64,000 nucleotides of DNA from Nocardia mikamii NBRC 108933 (GTDB taxonomy: Bacteria > Actinomycetota > Actinomycetes > Mycobacteriales > Mycobacteriaceae): assembly GCF_001613505.1 (NCBI RefSeq), contig NZ_BDCM01000019.1, positions 1 through 64,000 of the forward strand, written 5' to 3'. Below are positions 12,001 through 17,816 of this stretch, in pieces. The position numbers were made by a program, and so were the translations under genes. Under the pieces are notes generated by a model. It had not been told where the DNA came from, did not search any database, and saw only the letters and a program-made list of their open reading frames with translations. Position 1 is the stretch's first letter; each line of letters starts with the position of its first letter.

Positions 12001-14947
12001 GGACGATCCGGCAGTCCCGTGGACACATCACGCGCAAGGGCAGATGAGCCCGAGCGGGGAGACCGGCGAACCGGCGGACTGGGCCGATTTCGTGCAGTGG
12101 CCGCCGGTCGGCGCCACGGAGGTCACGGTGGACGGCGCGTACGACGAACTCGCCGACCACGGATACCGGTACGGTCCCGCCTTCCGCGGTCTGACGGCGG
12201 TGTGGCGGCGCGGCGACGACCTCTTCGCCGAGGTCGCGCTGCCGGAGCAGACCGCCGCACGGGGTTACGGCATGCATCCGGCCCTGCTCGACGCGGCCCT
12301 GCACGCGCTCACCGTCGGCCTGCCGCGGGGCACGGACGACGAGGACGAGCGGCAGACCCTGGTTCCGTTCACCTGGTCGTCGGTGCGTCTGTATGCCGAC
12401 GGCGCCCGCCGGGCGCGGGTGCGCCTGACCGAACCCGACGAGGGCGCGGTCACGGTCGCGCTGGCCGATTCCGCCGGTGCGCCGCTGCTTTCGGTGCGGT
12501 CGCTCGCATTGCGTCCGCTCTCACCCGAACTGCTCGCGGCATCGTCTCGTCCCTCCGGCGACGCGCTGTACGAACTCGCGTGGCGGCCCGGCCCGCAGCC
12601 GCGCCCCGCGGCGGAGAATTCCTGGGCCGAGTGGGGTGCGCCGGAGCCGGCCTCGGTCCTCGTCTACCGGCCCCCGGTCGACGAGGTCGCGGTACCGGTG
12701 CGGCTGCGCACGGCTCTGCACGACACACTCCGTGTCGTTCAGGAGTTCCTGAACGACGAACGTTGTGCCGCAAGCACTCTCGCGGTCGTCACCGACTCCA
12801 CCGGTGATCCGGCCGCGGCCGCGGTATGGGGCCTGGTACGCGCCGCGCAGGCGGAGAATCCGGGACGAATCGTGCTCGTGGAGGCGGACGGGAGCACCGC
12901 GACGCACGACCTCGTGGCCGCTGCGGCGACCGGTGAACCGGAACTGGCCGTCGACGCGGCCGGGATTCGGGTGCCGCGACTCGTCCGGGCCGCGGCTCCC
13001 GCGACGACGCTACCCACCGCGTGGGATTCCGAACGGACCGTCCTGATCACCGGTGGCACCGGCGGGATCGGCGGCCACCTCGCCCGGCATCTGGTGCATA
13101 CGCACGGGGTGCGCCATCTGGTGCTGGCCGGTCGGCGCGGACCGGCCGCCGCCGCGGATCTCGTCGCGGAACTCGGCGCTTTCGGCGCCCGGGTTCGGGT
13201 TGCGGTGTGCGACGTCACCGACCGGGACGCGGTGCGGCAACTGCTCGACTCGATCCCCGCCGAGCATCGGCTGGGCGCGGTCGTGCACGCGGCCGGGGTC
13301 GCCGACAACGGCCTGGTCGACACCTTGACCCCGGGCCAGATCGATCACTGCCTGAGCGCCAAGGCCGATGCCGCCTGGTACCTGCACGAGCTCACCCGCG
13401 ACGCCGGACTGTCCGCGTTCGTCACGATCTCCTCGGTAGCGGGGTCGATCCTGCCCGCCGGCCAGGGCGGATACGCGGCGGCGAACCTGTTCCTCGACGC
13501 GCTCGCGACCCATCGCCACGCCGAAGGCCTACCGGCCACGTCACTCGCCTACGGCATGTGGGATATCGACACCGGATTGTCGCAGTGGCTCGGCGAGGCC
13601 GACCGGCAGCGCATGCGGCGCCAAGGCTTTTCGCCGCTGCCCGCCGACGCCGCCCTCGAATTGTTCGACGCGGCACTGTCTTCCGGCCGTCCGGTGCAGG
13701 TGCCGGTGGCGATCGACCACGCCGTACTGCGTGCCCGCGACGCGGTCCCCGCACTCCTCAGGGATCTGGCCGCGAAGCCGGGACGGCGGCAACGGGTCAC
13801 GACACCCGACGCCGCGGCACTGCGCAACCATCTGGCGCAGTTGGCTGAGCCTGACCGGGAACAGTGGCTGCTGACGCACATCCTCGAGCATGCCGCCCGG
13901 CTGCTCGGCCACGGCGGCACCGATGCGCTCGACCCGGAGCGGGACTTCCTCGAATCGGGATTCGACTCGCTGGCCGCCATGGAGTTGCGCGGCGCGCTCA
14001 ACGCGTCCACCGGGCTGGCGCTGTCCACGGCAGCGATCTTCGACCACAAGACGCCCGCCGCGCTGGCCCGGCACCTCCGCGAGGAACTCGGCACCGCGCC
14101 CCGCCCGGTCGACAGCCCTGCGGACGTGGACGATTCCCTGTACGGGATGTTCCGGGGCGCGGTGACGACCGGTCAGGCCGGTAAGGGCTTCGCCCTGCTG
14201 CGGGCGGTAGCGGAACTGCGGGACCACTTCACCGCCGACGACCGACCGGAACGGCTGCCGGCGCCGGCCCGGCTCGCCGCGGGCTCGGCCCTGCCCCGGA
14301 TCATCTGCCTCAATCCGCCGCTGGCCACCGGCGGTGCGCACCAGTACGCCCGGATCGCATCGCAGCTGCGCACCGGCCGCGACGTACTGGCGCTGCCGCT
14401 GATCGGTTTCGGTGCGGGCGAGCCACTCCCGGCGACACCGGTCGCCGCGCTCGCTGCGGCGGCGCGCGGCGTGCTGGAGGCCGCGCAGGGCGAGCCGTTC
14501 GTCCTGCTCGGGCACTCCTCGGGTGGTCTGCTGGCCTACCTGGTCACCGAATATCTGGAGGCGGCAGGCGGTCGGGCTCCCGCCGGCGTGGTCATGCTGG
14601 ACGCCTACCCCGCGCACGAGGGCGCGGAATGGCTGCTGCGAGAGATGGCCGAACACATGGTCGCGAACGAGGCCACATTCGGTCGGTTCGACCAGGCCCG
14701 GCTCACCGGAATGGGCCGGTATGTGCAGGTGCTGCACGAGCTGGTGCCGGGTTCCGTCGAGACACCGGCACTGTTCGTCCAGTGTGCGCGGTCGTTCCTG
14801 GACGGCTCCGCGGAGCGTGCGGATTGGCAGACCCGGCCGTGGGACGCGACTCATACCGTCGTGCCGGTGGCGGCCGATCACTTCACGATTCTGGAGGACG
14901 GCGCGGCGGAGGTCGCCGAGGCGATCGAGGGCTGGCTCGTACGCTGA
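1..14947 (+). CDS. Modular type I polyketide synthase, 3' part, with terminal thioesterase (5' end outside window)
   Basis: The frame is open from the first bases, where HLILEQA is the end of a KS domain, so the GTG at 29 is not the start. Visible order: AT-DH-KR-ACP, then KS-AT-DH-KR-ACP (from about 3975), then KS-AT-DH-KR-ACP-TE (from about 9070). KS active sites are TACSSS (Cys codons 4475 and 9554) with both His motifs. All three ATs carry GHSIGE and HAFH, the malonyl-CoA signature. DH histidines are at 1547, 6737 and 11786; the first two have HxxxDxxxxP instead of HxxxGxxxxP. KRs start near 2870, 7982 and 13043; the second has LDD (B-type), the others ADN, and the second has Ala for the third Gly of TGxxGxxG. 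ACP serines are at 3809, 8897 and 13967. The TE has GHSSGG (Ser codon 14516). No ER or methyltransferase is present. Expected product end: a triene acid or lactone. Confidence 0.97.
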   Translation, partial: HLILEQAQSVAAPVEPARTAPAGGILPWVLSARSAQALAGQADRLATHIDDEHDPMDIGLSLASTRSVLEHRAVVLAGDHAELLTSTAGLAVGEHSPSVVSGRVVPGSTGVVFSGQGAQWAGMAAGLRAFPVFAEHFDVIVGMLEPLLGQTISLLEALADDDLVDRTVFAQAGLFAFEVALYRLLESWGFRADVVAGHSIGEVAAAHVAGVLSLEDACVLVAARGRLMQALPVGGAMIAVGASETDVLTLLNSGVVPAGDVSIAAVNGPAAVVLSGAEDQVCALADAGAERGWRTHRLRVSHAFHSASMEPMLAEFASAIDGVNFRRPDVALVSTVTGARVTDEMSVPTYWVRQVRDTVRFADAVTAMAALGVSRFAEVGPDAVLAPMVTQTLEHHATPVPTTSGPVVVAVARRNRADARTVAAGAAGLFVAGAKVEWARWYAGTGARRIDLPTYAFQRRRYWLGPNAGVGGDLRAMGLAATGHPLLSAVVSQPESDTATFTGRLSVPAHPWLADHRVMDTVLFPGTGFVEFALHAGERVGTPMLDELVLHAPLVLPHIGGVAVRVVLGEPDAAGRRAVRIFSCPDRDVDATPSWTMHAEGVLTPDEAEEFESVPWPPAGAAAVDVDGVYDELSQLGYGYGPEFRGLRAAWQRGRELFAEIALPDTGHADGFGIHPALFDAALHAGIVHGFRSGDIGDSPALPFMWNRVALHATGATVLRVRISPDDDGFGVRITDRHGQPVLSVGALVSRPVPAERLTAHPSSDSLFGVEWIAAAPASATVEPNRIAVVGSGPNSEGRPRHRDLAALIAELDAAEDTVAPDVVVLECPDDESAPPAAARRIAAAVLEAVQLWLRTSLFASSRLVVVTRHAVSVGGPEQVNLAQAPVWGLVRAAQAEHPGRFQLLDLSRDQDPVAALTATAPDATEPEVAVRGTDVLVPRLRRHGTGAAVPSIAPGTVLVTGGTGGLGALMARHLVMKHGVAQLVLASRSGLDAPGAEQLRDELVELGAQVRIAACDVSDREALAALIDDIPDEHPLVGVVHAAGAADNGLVESITPDRIGPVFAPKVDAAWHLHELTCDRSLSLFVVVSSAGGSVLAAGQANYAAANVFLDALAAYRRAAGLPATAIDYGLWATSTGLGSMLSDGDVERIRRQGLPPLSETEGLELFDLAIATESAQLVALRIDPAALRDRGDALPALLRGIVAAPIRRRTRNEHPESAFADTLAGLSEGDRHAVVLDVVRSVAAGVLGHVSVDGVEPGRAFSQLGFDSLGAVEFRNRLSVATGLKLPATLIFDYPNAEVVAEFIGSELAGGQVVEEGPVGRVRVDDDPVAIVAMSCRYPGGVASPEDLWRLVAEGIDTTGELPVDRGWDVDGIYDPEPGKPGKTYARTGGFLYSAADFDADFFGISPNEAMVMDPQQRLLLEISWEALERAGIDPAVLRGSATGVFTGVMYHDYAQGTGKAGSAGGSLVSGRIAYTLGLEGPAVSVDTACSSSLVAMHLAAQSLRSGECDLALAGGVAVMATPDMFLEFGRQRGLSPDGRCKSFADAADGVGWAEGAGMLVLERLSDARRHGHEVVAVLAGSAVNQDGASNGLTAPNGPSQRRVIRQALANAGLSPAEVDAVEGHGTGTTLGDPIEAQALLATYGRNRGAADPLWLGSLKSNIGHAQAAAGVGGVIKMVMAMRHGVLPKTLHVDRPSTKVDWSEGSIRLLTESVEWPRVNRPRRAGISSFGLSGTNAHLIVEQAPDVPASLPETRTAPAGGVLPWVISARDGAALAEQARRLTARIGDRHAVDVGYSLATSRVVFDHRAVVLAAERDGLRTGTQALGRGEPLPGVVSGRVVPGSTGVVFSGQGAQWAGMAAGLRVYPVFAEHFDAIVNLLEPGLGQTVSLSDALTDEELIDRTVYAQAGLFAFEVALYRLLESWGFRADVVAGHSIGEVAAAHVAGVLSLADACVLVAARGRLMQALPAGGAMVAVGTSEAAMLTLLDSAGAAAGDVSIAAVNGPSSVVLSGVEADVRAMADMCAGKGWRTHRLRVSHAFHSALMEPMLADFAAAMDAVAFGRPTVAVVSTVTGARVTDEMSVASYWVNQVRDTVRFADAVTAMAESGVSRFAELGPDAVLTPMVTQTLDATSPVVAASSRRHQADPPTLTAALATLFVCGADVNWGALYSGTGARRIDLPTYAFQRRRYWLSDEPTASGGARAMGLVATEHPLVSAVVSQPDADGADLSGRLSLRTHPWLADHAVMDTVLFPGTGLVELALYAGEQVGCAHLEQLVLRAPLALSETSGTAVRVVVGARDEAGRRAVRIFSRREDDADALPSWTVHAEGTLTSENAGAAVELRQWPPAGAVAVDIDEVYDALDAQGYHYGPAFQALRAVWRATGDVLYAEVALSETVGSDAQRFGIHPALLDAALHALRFADARPDGPALPFEWSGVTVYAAGADALRVRLTRVGERGVALDLADTTGAPVATVRHLASRPVDPAQLTTGAAVGNALFRIDWTPIGVDVAEIATATWPQLGDEVPPVVVLDCPAGNDPATIHAATHHVLEVLRSWTTSRRFTESVLVVRTTGAVSVAGEDITNPAGAAVGGLVRSAQAEHPGRIVLVDTDADLDDLLGGILAAAEPQVAVRAGRVHAARLVRAAPAAAAAAEFDPDETVLVTGAGGLLAGLFARHLVATRGVRHLLMLSRRGESAPGAAALRAELGDLGADVEFAACDVADRDALSGVLAGIPAERPLTGVFHLAGVLDDGAVASLTPARMDTVLGPKVDAAFHLHELTADLPLRAFVLFSSVAGAFGNPGQGNYAAANAYLDALATHRAATGRCGTSLVWGLWDGGMAGQLGDVDRHRMSRSGLLPLSADQGLALFDAATGIDVPVLARLDTESIRHSGNATPALLSGLAPARRSVASGAFTALRARVASTPDSERFGVLVEIVRGQIAATLGHEDPNSIAAQRAFNELGFDSITAIEFRNALKAVTGLPLPATLVFDYPTPEALARHLAEEFTGTARDSEVTATRAVGDDPIAVVGMACRYPGGITSPEDLWDLVRTGADGITTLPADRGWDIAGIYDPEPGRAGKSYTREGGFLHGAADFDPEFFGIGPNEATMMDPQQRQLLETTWEALERAGVDPTMLRGSSTGVFAGVMYHDYAQGSGNSATGSLVSGRIAYTLGLEGPAVSVDTACSSSLVALHLAAGSLRSGECDLALAGGVTVMATPETFVEFSRQRGLSPDGRCKSFADAADGVGWAEGVGVLVLERLSDARRNGHRVVAVVAGSAVNQDGASNGLTAPNGPSQRRVIRQALANAGLSPTDVDAVEAHGTGTTLGDPIEAQALLATYGQDRGADRPLWLGSLKSNIGHAQAAAGVGGVIKMVMAMRHGVLPRTLHVDRPSTKVDWSEGAVELLTEPVPWPEVGRPRRAGVSSFGISGTNAHVIIEQAPATETAPAVTTVPAVLPWPLSARNDDALTGQAARLASHVDAHDPDAVDVGFSLASTRAVFEHRAVVVGRDRDGLLAGVRALGAGEAAPGVVSGRVVPGSTGVVFSGQGAQWAGMAAGLRAYPVFAEHFDRIVSELEPALGQDVSLVAALADDDLVDRTVFAQAGLFAFEVALYRLLESWGFRADVVAGHSIGEVAAAHVAGVLSLADACVLVGARGRLMQALPAGGAMIAVGASEADVLAVPTGDVSIAAVNGPSSVVLSGVEADVLAVAERCAEKGWRTHRLRVSHAFHSASMEPMLDEFASAIGAVTFQRPDMPLVSTATGTRVTGEMSDPSYWVRQVRDAVRFADAVHTMAELGATRFAEVGPDAVLTPMVARTLDAATTIALTTRHHADPETVLTGLARLYVAGAPVDWAGCYAGSGGTRTDLPTYHFQHRRFWATGRLHAGEPSALGLRSTEHPMLGALVAQPEGGGVRLTGRLSTATHPWLADHDVLGVVLLPGTGFVELAVHAGEQVGCPELADLTLLAPLTFSGPGGVQIQVVVGDGDQTGHRRIDIYSRRDEDDPAVPWTHHAQGQMSPSGETGEPADWADFVQWPPVGATEVTVDGAYDELADHGYRYGPAFRGLTAVWRRGDDLFAEVALPEQTAARGYGMHPALLDAALHALTVGLPRGTDDEDERQTLVPFTWSSVRLYADGARRARVRLTEPDEGAVTVALADSAGAPLLSVRSLALRPLSPELLAASSRPSGDALYELAWRPGPQPRPAAENSWAEWGAPEPASVLVYRPPVDEVAVPVRLRTALHDTLRVVQEFLNDERCAASTLAVVTDSTGDPAAAAVWGLVRAAQAENPGRIVLVEADGSTATHDLVAAAATGEPELAVDAAGIRVPRLVRAAAPATTLPTAWDSERTVLITGGTGGIGGHLARHLVHTHGVRHLVLAGRRGPAAAADLVAELGAFGARVRVAVCDVTDRDAVRQLLDSIPAEHRLGAVVHAAGVADNGLVDTLTPGQIDHCLSAKADAAWYLHELTRDAGLSAFVTISSVAGSILPAGQGGYAAANLFLDALATHRHAEGLPATSLAYGMWDIDTGLSQWLGEADRQRMRRQGFSPLPADAALELFDAALSSGRPVQVPVAIDHAVLRARDAVPALLRDLAAKPGRRQRVTTPDAAALRNHLAQLAEPDREQWLLTHILEHAARLLGHGGTDALDPERDFLESGFDSLAAMELRGALNASTGLALSTAAIFDHKTPAALARHLREELGTAPRPVDSPADVDDSLYGMFRGAVTTGQAGKGFALLRAVAELRDHFTADDRPERLPAPARLAAGSALPRIICLNPPLATGGAHQYARIASQLRTGRDVLALPLIGFGAGEPLPATPVAALAAAARGVLEAAQGEPFVLLGHSSGGLLAYLVTEYLEAAGGRAPAGVVMLDAYPAHEGAEWLLREMAEHMVANEATFGRFDQARLTGMGRYVQVLHELVPGSVETPALFVQCARSFLDGSAERADWQTRPWDATHTVVPVAADHFTILEDGAAEVAEAIEGWLVR
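296..372 (+). repeat. AT-domain repeat block, copy 1 of 3
   Basis: A 77-base stretch just before and into the AT domain. It recurs at 5510-5586 and 10586-10662 with a single base difference, although flanking DNA of the modules has diverged. This suggests gene conversion between modules. Confidence 0.85.
4421..4495 (+). repeat. KS active-site repeat block, copy 1
   Basis: 75 bases around the catalytic Cys of the first complete KS are identical to 9500-9574 in the second. Synonymous positions are conserved too, which points to recent conversion rather than protein-level selection alone. Confidence 0.85.
5510..5586 (+). repeat. AT-domain repeat block, copy 2 of 3
   Basis: Identical to the copy at 10586-10662 and one base different from 296-372. 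Codes for the VVSGRVVPGSTGVVFSGQGA region at the start of the AT. Confidence 0.85.
9500..9574 (+). repeat. KS active-site repeat block, copy 2
   Basis: Identical over 75 bases to 4421-4495; see that entry. Confidence 0.85.
10586..10662 (+). repeat. AT-domain repeat block, copy 3 of 3
   Basis: Third copy of the 77-base AT-entry block. The homogenised region continues patchily to the GHSIGE codons near 10880, where it matches module B (around 5806-5880). Confidence 0.85.
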
Positions 14948-14953
14948 CGGCGG

Positions 14954-14985
14954 CGACCGGGCGGGCTCGAACGCTCGCCCGGTCG
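14954..14985. terminator. Bidirectional hairpin between convergent PKS and thioesterase II genes
   Basis: Perfect 10-base arms CGACCGGGCG (14954-14963) and CGCCCGGTCG (14976-14985) with a 12-base loop lie in the 44-base gap between the two stop codons. There is no T-tract, as is common in high-GC actinobacteria. Confidence 0.55.
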
Positions 14986-14991
14986 TTCTCG

Positions 14992-15747
14992 CTACCTCGA
15001 CAGCGCTCGCGAACTGTGCTGGGAAATCAACTGCGCCACCGCATCAGCATTGGCGTCGAGAAAGAAATGACCGCCGGGAAATGTGCGGGCGAGGAAATCT
15101 CCGGTGGTGTGCGAGCGCCAAGCCTCGATATCGGCGAGACTCGCATCGGCGTCGCGATCACCGGCCAGTGCGACGAGGCGGCATTCGACGGTCGCCCCCG
15201 GGGCGCAGGCGTAGGTTTCGATGGCCCGGTAGTCGTTTCTGGTGACCGTCAGGATCATCTCGCGCATTTCCGGATCCTCGAGCAGAGCTGCCGGGGTGCC
15301 GCCGTAGTTCAGGAGATGATCGGCCAGCGCGCGGTCGCTCAGCGTGTGCATCACCTCGGTGCCCTGTTGCGACGGGGCACGGCGGCCCGAGGCGAACAGT
15401 ACCGCCGCCCGCGCCTCGGTCTCCCGTTCGAGGCGCAGGCAGGTTTCGAATGCGACCGCGGATCCCATGCTGTGGCCGAACAGGGAGAAATGCGATGCGT
15501 CGGCGAGCGTTTCGGTCAATTCGGTGAACAGGCCGTCGACGAGATCGGAAATGGTATCGACGAGCGGTTCACGCCGGCGGTCCTGCCGCCCGGGGTATTG
15601 CACGGCGACGACGTCGTATTCCGATCCGAGGCGTTTGGCCAACGGCCCGTACGAGATGGCGGATCCACCGGCATGGGGGAAGCAGACCACCGTGTGCGAT
15701 CCGTTCTCCGGAGCGGGGGACAGACGACGCAGCCAGCTATTACCCAC
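14992..15747 (-). CDS. Type II thioesterase
   Basis: 251-residue alpha/beta hydrolase of the family that removes misprimed or stalled acyl groups from PKS/NRPS carrier domains. The oxyanion-side motif FPHAGG is near residues 23-28, the nucleophile elbow GHSMG holds Ser93, and GDRDAD and GGHF supply the likely Asp and His. The GTG at 15747 is chosen because homology begins just after it (NSWLRRL) and it sits 11 bases past the nitroreductase stop, so the two are probably co-transcribed. A longer upstream frame runs antisense-free but overlaps the nitroreductase and has no family similarity. The neighbouring PKS is the obvious substrate partner. Size matches the family (240-260 residues). Confidence 0.92.
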   Translation of the reverse strand: MGNSWLRRLSPAPENGSHTVVCFPHAGGSAISYGPLAKRLGSEYDVVAVQYPGRQDRRREPLVDTISDLVDGLFTELTETLADASHFSLFGHSMGSAVAFETCLRLERETEARAAVLFASGRRAPSQQGTEVMHTLSDRALADHLLNYGGTPAALLEDPEMREMILTVTRNDYRAIETYACAPGATVECRLVALAGDRDADASLADIEAWRSHTTGDFLARTFPGGHFFLDANADAVAQLISQHSSRALSR

Positions 15748-15758
15748 GAGCCGAAAGC

Positions 15759-16574
15759 CTACACCGACGGAAAACCCTGACGTCGCAGATGTTCTCGCAG
15801 GTGGTGCCTGCCTTTGAGACTGTCGCGGTCGGCGAGGCGGTGGAGAACGGTGGCGATCCAGCCGATCGAACGACCGTGTTCGGCATTGTATTCGGCCAGC
15901 CGGATGTCGTAATCGTCGATCACGGCATCCCCGGTGGCGTCGTAGACGTCGTGGTGCAGGACCGCGCGTTGCGGAAGCCGCGGTTTCACACCGGCGGATT
16001 CGGCCGGGTCGGGGACACCGACCGCCAGCCCGAAGGCGGCGAACACTCGGTCCGGCAGATTCAATTCGGCGGCGACGCCGTCGGGGTTGTTGCGGATACC
16101 GCCCACGAAGACGGTGCCCAGACCCAGTGATTCGGCGGCGATCACCGCGTTCTGCGCCGCGAGCGACGTATCCACGAAACCGAGGATCGTGGACTCGAGG
16201 TATTCGGTCGCGTCGACTGTCGCCTGGCGGGCCGCCGCGAGCCGTGCGATCCGGCCCAGGTCGGCCAGCCACACCAGGAACAGCGGTGCGCGGCGGATGA
16301 AATCCTGATCGCCCGCCAGCGTGGCCAGTCGATCGCGGCGCGCCGGATCCCGCACCGCGACGACGCTCCACGCCTGCAGATTCGACGAGGTCGACGCCGA
16401 CTGTGCCGCCGCGACGATCGCGGTCAGCTCCTCCTCACCCACGGGCTCGTCGAGAAAGGCGCGCACCGACCGGTGCGCGAGCTGCAACTCGATCACCGAA
16501 TTGGTCCGCGCCAGCGAGGTCAGCTCCGGATCGCGGTAGCGGCCGCGCACGGGATGCAGGTTCGTCGTCGTCAC
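15759..16574 (-). CDS. Nitroreductase-family FMN oxidoreductase (NfsA-like)
   Basis: 271 residues. The N-terminal part has SVIELQLAHRSVRAF, the NfsA/FRP signature whose His-Arg-Ser region binds the FMN phosphate, followed by AAQSASTSSNLQAWSVV (flavin-binding helix) and GLGTVFVGGIRNNP. The C-terminal tail, a helical region ending near KGRHHLREHLRRQGF, is typical of NfsA homologues. These are homodimeric NAD(P)H-dependent reductases of quinones and nitro groups. Here the gene is just upstream of the type II thioesterase and convergent to the PKS, so it could be a tailoring redox enzyme, but it could equally be a general oxidoreductase. The product is predicted to be cytoplasmic. Confidence 0.88.
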   Translation of the reverse strand: MTTTNLHPVRGRYRDPELTSLARTNSVIELQLAHRSVRAFLDEPVGEEELTAIVAAAQSASTSSNLQAWSVVAVRDPARRDRLATLAGDQDFIRRAPLFLVWLADLGRIARLAAARQATVDATEYLESTILGFVDTSLAAQNAVIAAESLGLGTVFVGGIRNNPDGVAAELNLPDRVFAAFGLAVGVPDPAESAGVKPRLPQRAVLHHDVYDATGDAVIDDYDIRLAEYNAEHGRSIGWIATVLHRLADRDSLKGRHHLREHLRRQGFPSV

Positions 16575-16680
16575 CCGGACAGTGTGGCGTCCCGCGCCGG
16601 GGGAGCTCCATCGTTGCGATCACCGTGCGCCGATGGACCGCCGCGGTTGTGACCTACACCGAGGCCACCTCGCTCGGCGA

Positions 16681-16992
16681 ATGGATGGGCGGATGCGGTG
16701 TCGGCGAAACGGTTTGGCCGCGTTGACGGTTGCGCTGGCGGCCGTCGGGAGGGTGTCCACGGTGACGGCCGCACGCGCCGAGCCGCCGGGGCGCTGGGAA
16801 TCGATCTACTCGACCTCGTCGCCGGGGAGCTCCGTCGTCTCGTCGGCGGTCACCCTCGCGGCGGCGCTGCCACCGGACTACCCGACACATCCCGCGGATG
16901 AGCGATTCACACCCCGCCACCAGGCGTTTTGGTTTTCTCCGGACGGTTGCGTAGGGTTGAACATACCGACGCGGGGTGGAGCAGCTCGGTAG
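16681..16992 (+). CDS. Possible small secreted protein or truncated remnant ending inside the tRNA gene
   Basis: 103 residues from ATG 16681 (alternative ATG 16693). The start looks like a signal peptide: RCRRNGLAALTVALAAVG, then an AARA-type cleavage site and a polar Ser/Thr-rich mature part. Third codon positions are strongly G/C in the middle and fall off after about 16920, where the tRNA promoter begins. The stop codon lies inside the tRNA (16970-17043), so the original 3' end may have been lost. I do not recognise the family. The rest of the 395-base gap from 16575 contains nothing else I can support apart from the tRNA promoter. Confidence 0.3.
   Translation: MDGRMRCRRNGLAALTVALAAVGRVSTVTAARAEPPGRWESIYSTSSPGSSVVSSAVTLAAALPPDYPTHPADERFTPRHQAFWFSPDGCVGLNIPTRGGAAR
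16929..16957 (+). promoter_or_regulatory. Putative promoter of the initiator tRNA
   Basis: TTGGTT (16929-16934), a 17-base spacer and TAGGGT (16952-16957) stand 12 bases before the mature tRNA 5' end. Confidence 0.5.
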
Positions 16993-17043
16993 CTCGCTGG
17001 GCTCATAACCCAGAGGTCGCAGGTTCAAATCCTGTCCCCGCTA
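16970..17043 (+). tRNA. tRNA-fMet (CAT), initiator
   Basis: 74 bases fold as a cloverleaf. The anticodon arm is CTGGG-CTCATAA-CCCAG, with the run of G:C pairs typical of initiators. The T arm is GCAGG-TTCAAAT-CCTGT. Position 1 is C facing U72, the unpaired end that marks an initiator tRNA. The discriminator is A and no CCA is encoded (CTA follows). A strong terminator follows at 17054. Confidence 0.95.
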
Positions 17044-17053
17044 CTAGGGAGTG

Positions 17054-17087
17054 CGGTCCCGGAACCACTGGTTCCGGGACCGTTTTT
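17054..17087 (+). terminator. Rho-independent terminator of the tRNA
   Basis: A perfect 13-base stem CGGTCCCGGAACC / GGTTCCGGGACCG with a 3-base loop is followed by TTTTT. Confidence 0.9.
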
Positions 17088-17181
17088 CGTCGGTCCGCAG
17101 TCGCGAGGAAACGCCGCGCCGGCATGGGCCGGGCGCCACATCCGGGGTGGCCGTCCTGGCTGCCGGCCGAGTGTTCCCGGA

Positions 17182-17610
17182 TCAGGGACGCACGGCCCCG
17201 GCCGGGACGCCGGGTTCCACGGGCGCGCCGAACCAGGACCTCAGTGCTGCCCGCAGGCCGGATTCCGCGGTGTCCGCGGGTTCGCCGACGGTCGCGGCCC
17301 AGGCGGTGTGCGCATCCGGGCGGATGAGGAGGGCGTCGGCGGGCCGATCAGCGGTCTCGGCGGTGCGAATCTCGATGCGGTGCTTCCATTCTCGTGCCGC
17401 CGCGCGCAGCTCCGGCCGACCGGCCAGATCGAGCAGGACGGGCCGCGCGTCCTGCAGCAGTGCGGTGCTGCCTTCGCCGGTGCGCGGAGCCAGGTTCGGC
17501 GCGAAGGCACCGGTCAAGGCGTGACCGTTCGGGTTGGGCAGCTCGTAGCGGATGTCGGCGCCGGCGATGAGGGCGCCCATGCGTCGCAGGGGCTGGTCGT
17601 CGGTCAGGCG
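17182..17610 (-). pseudogene. C-terminal remnant of an FAD-dependent aromatic monooxygenase
   Basis: The reading frame encodes only the C-terminal thioredoxin-like tail of the PHBH-type FAD hydroxylases: DIRYELP, HALTGAFAPNL, a LLQDARPVLLDL strand and LIRPDAHTAWA. The ATG at 17580 would give 132 residues, but family-like sequence (LTDDQPLRR) continues upstream of it to an in-frame stop at 17611-17613. The FAD and substrate domains (about 350-400 residues) are absent, and the TetR promoter follows immediately. I infer a deleted gene. The divergent TetR may once have controlled it. Confidence 0.7.
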
Positions 17611-17759
17611 TTACCGGGCCCCGTGCCTGCCGTGCCGGGGCCACCCGCCCTTGGAATGGGTGACTGTGCGCGGAGGCACGGGGCGCGTGACGAAGCGCCG
17701 CCGGCCGGCCTGGGCAGGGAAGGTGGTGTGGTGCTTACGCATATTGTTACCGCCTCAGA

Positions 17760-17800
17760 TGTAGTACTCTGACCGAAGTGTTTTGAACCGTAGTACTACA
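17760..17800. promoter_or_regulatory. Inverted-repeat operator upstream of TetR gene
   Basis: TGTAGTACT (17760-17768) and AGTACTACA (17792-17800) are perfect 9-base inverted arms. They also read as a direct repeat GTAGTACT 29 bases apart. The right arm ends a few bases before the TetR coding start, so binding would block its own transcription. Confidence 0.65.
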
Positions 17801-17816
17801 GATGGAGTGGTGTCAA

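Noticed and set aside
16654..17028. Minus-strand frame beginning MNLRPLGYEPSELP
   Set aside because: This is the well-known artefact of reading the antisense strand of the initiator tRNA; the rest has no coding character.
16970..17620. Possible integration site at the tRNA
   Set aside because: No integrase and no repeated copy of the tRNA 3' end were seen downstream; the terminator follows directly.
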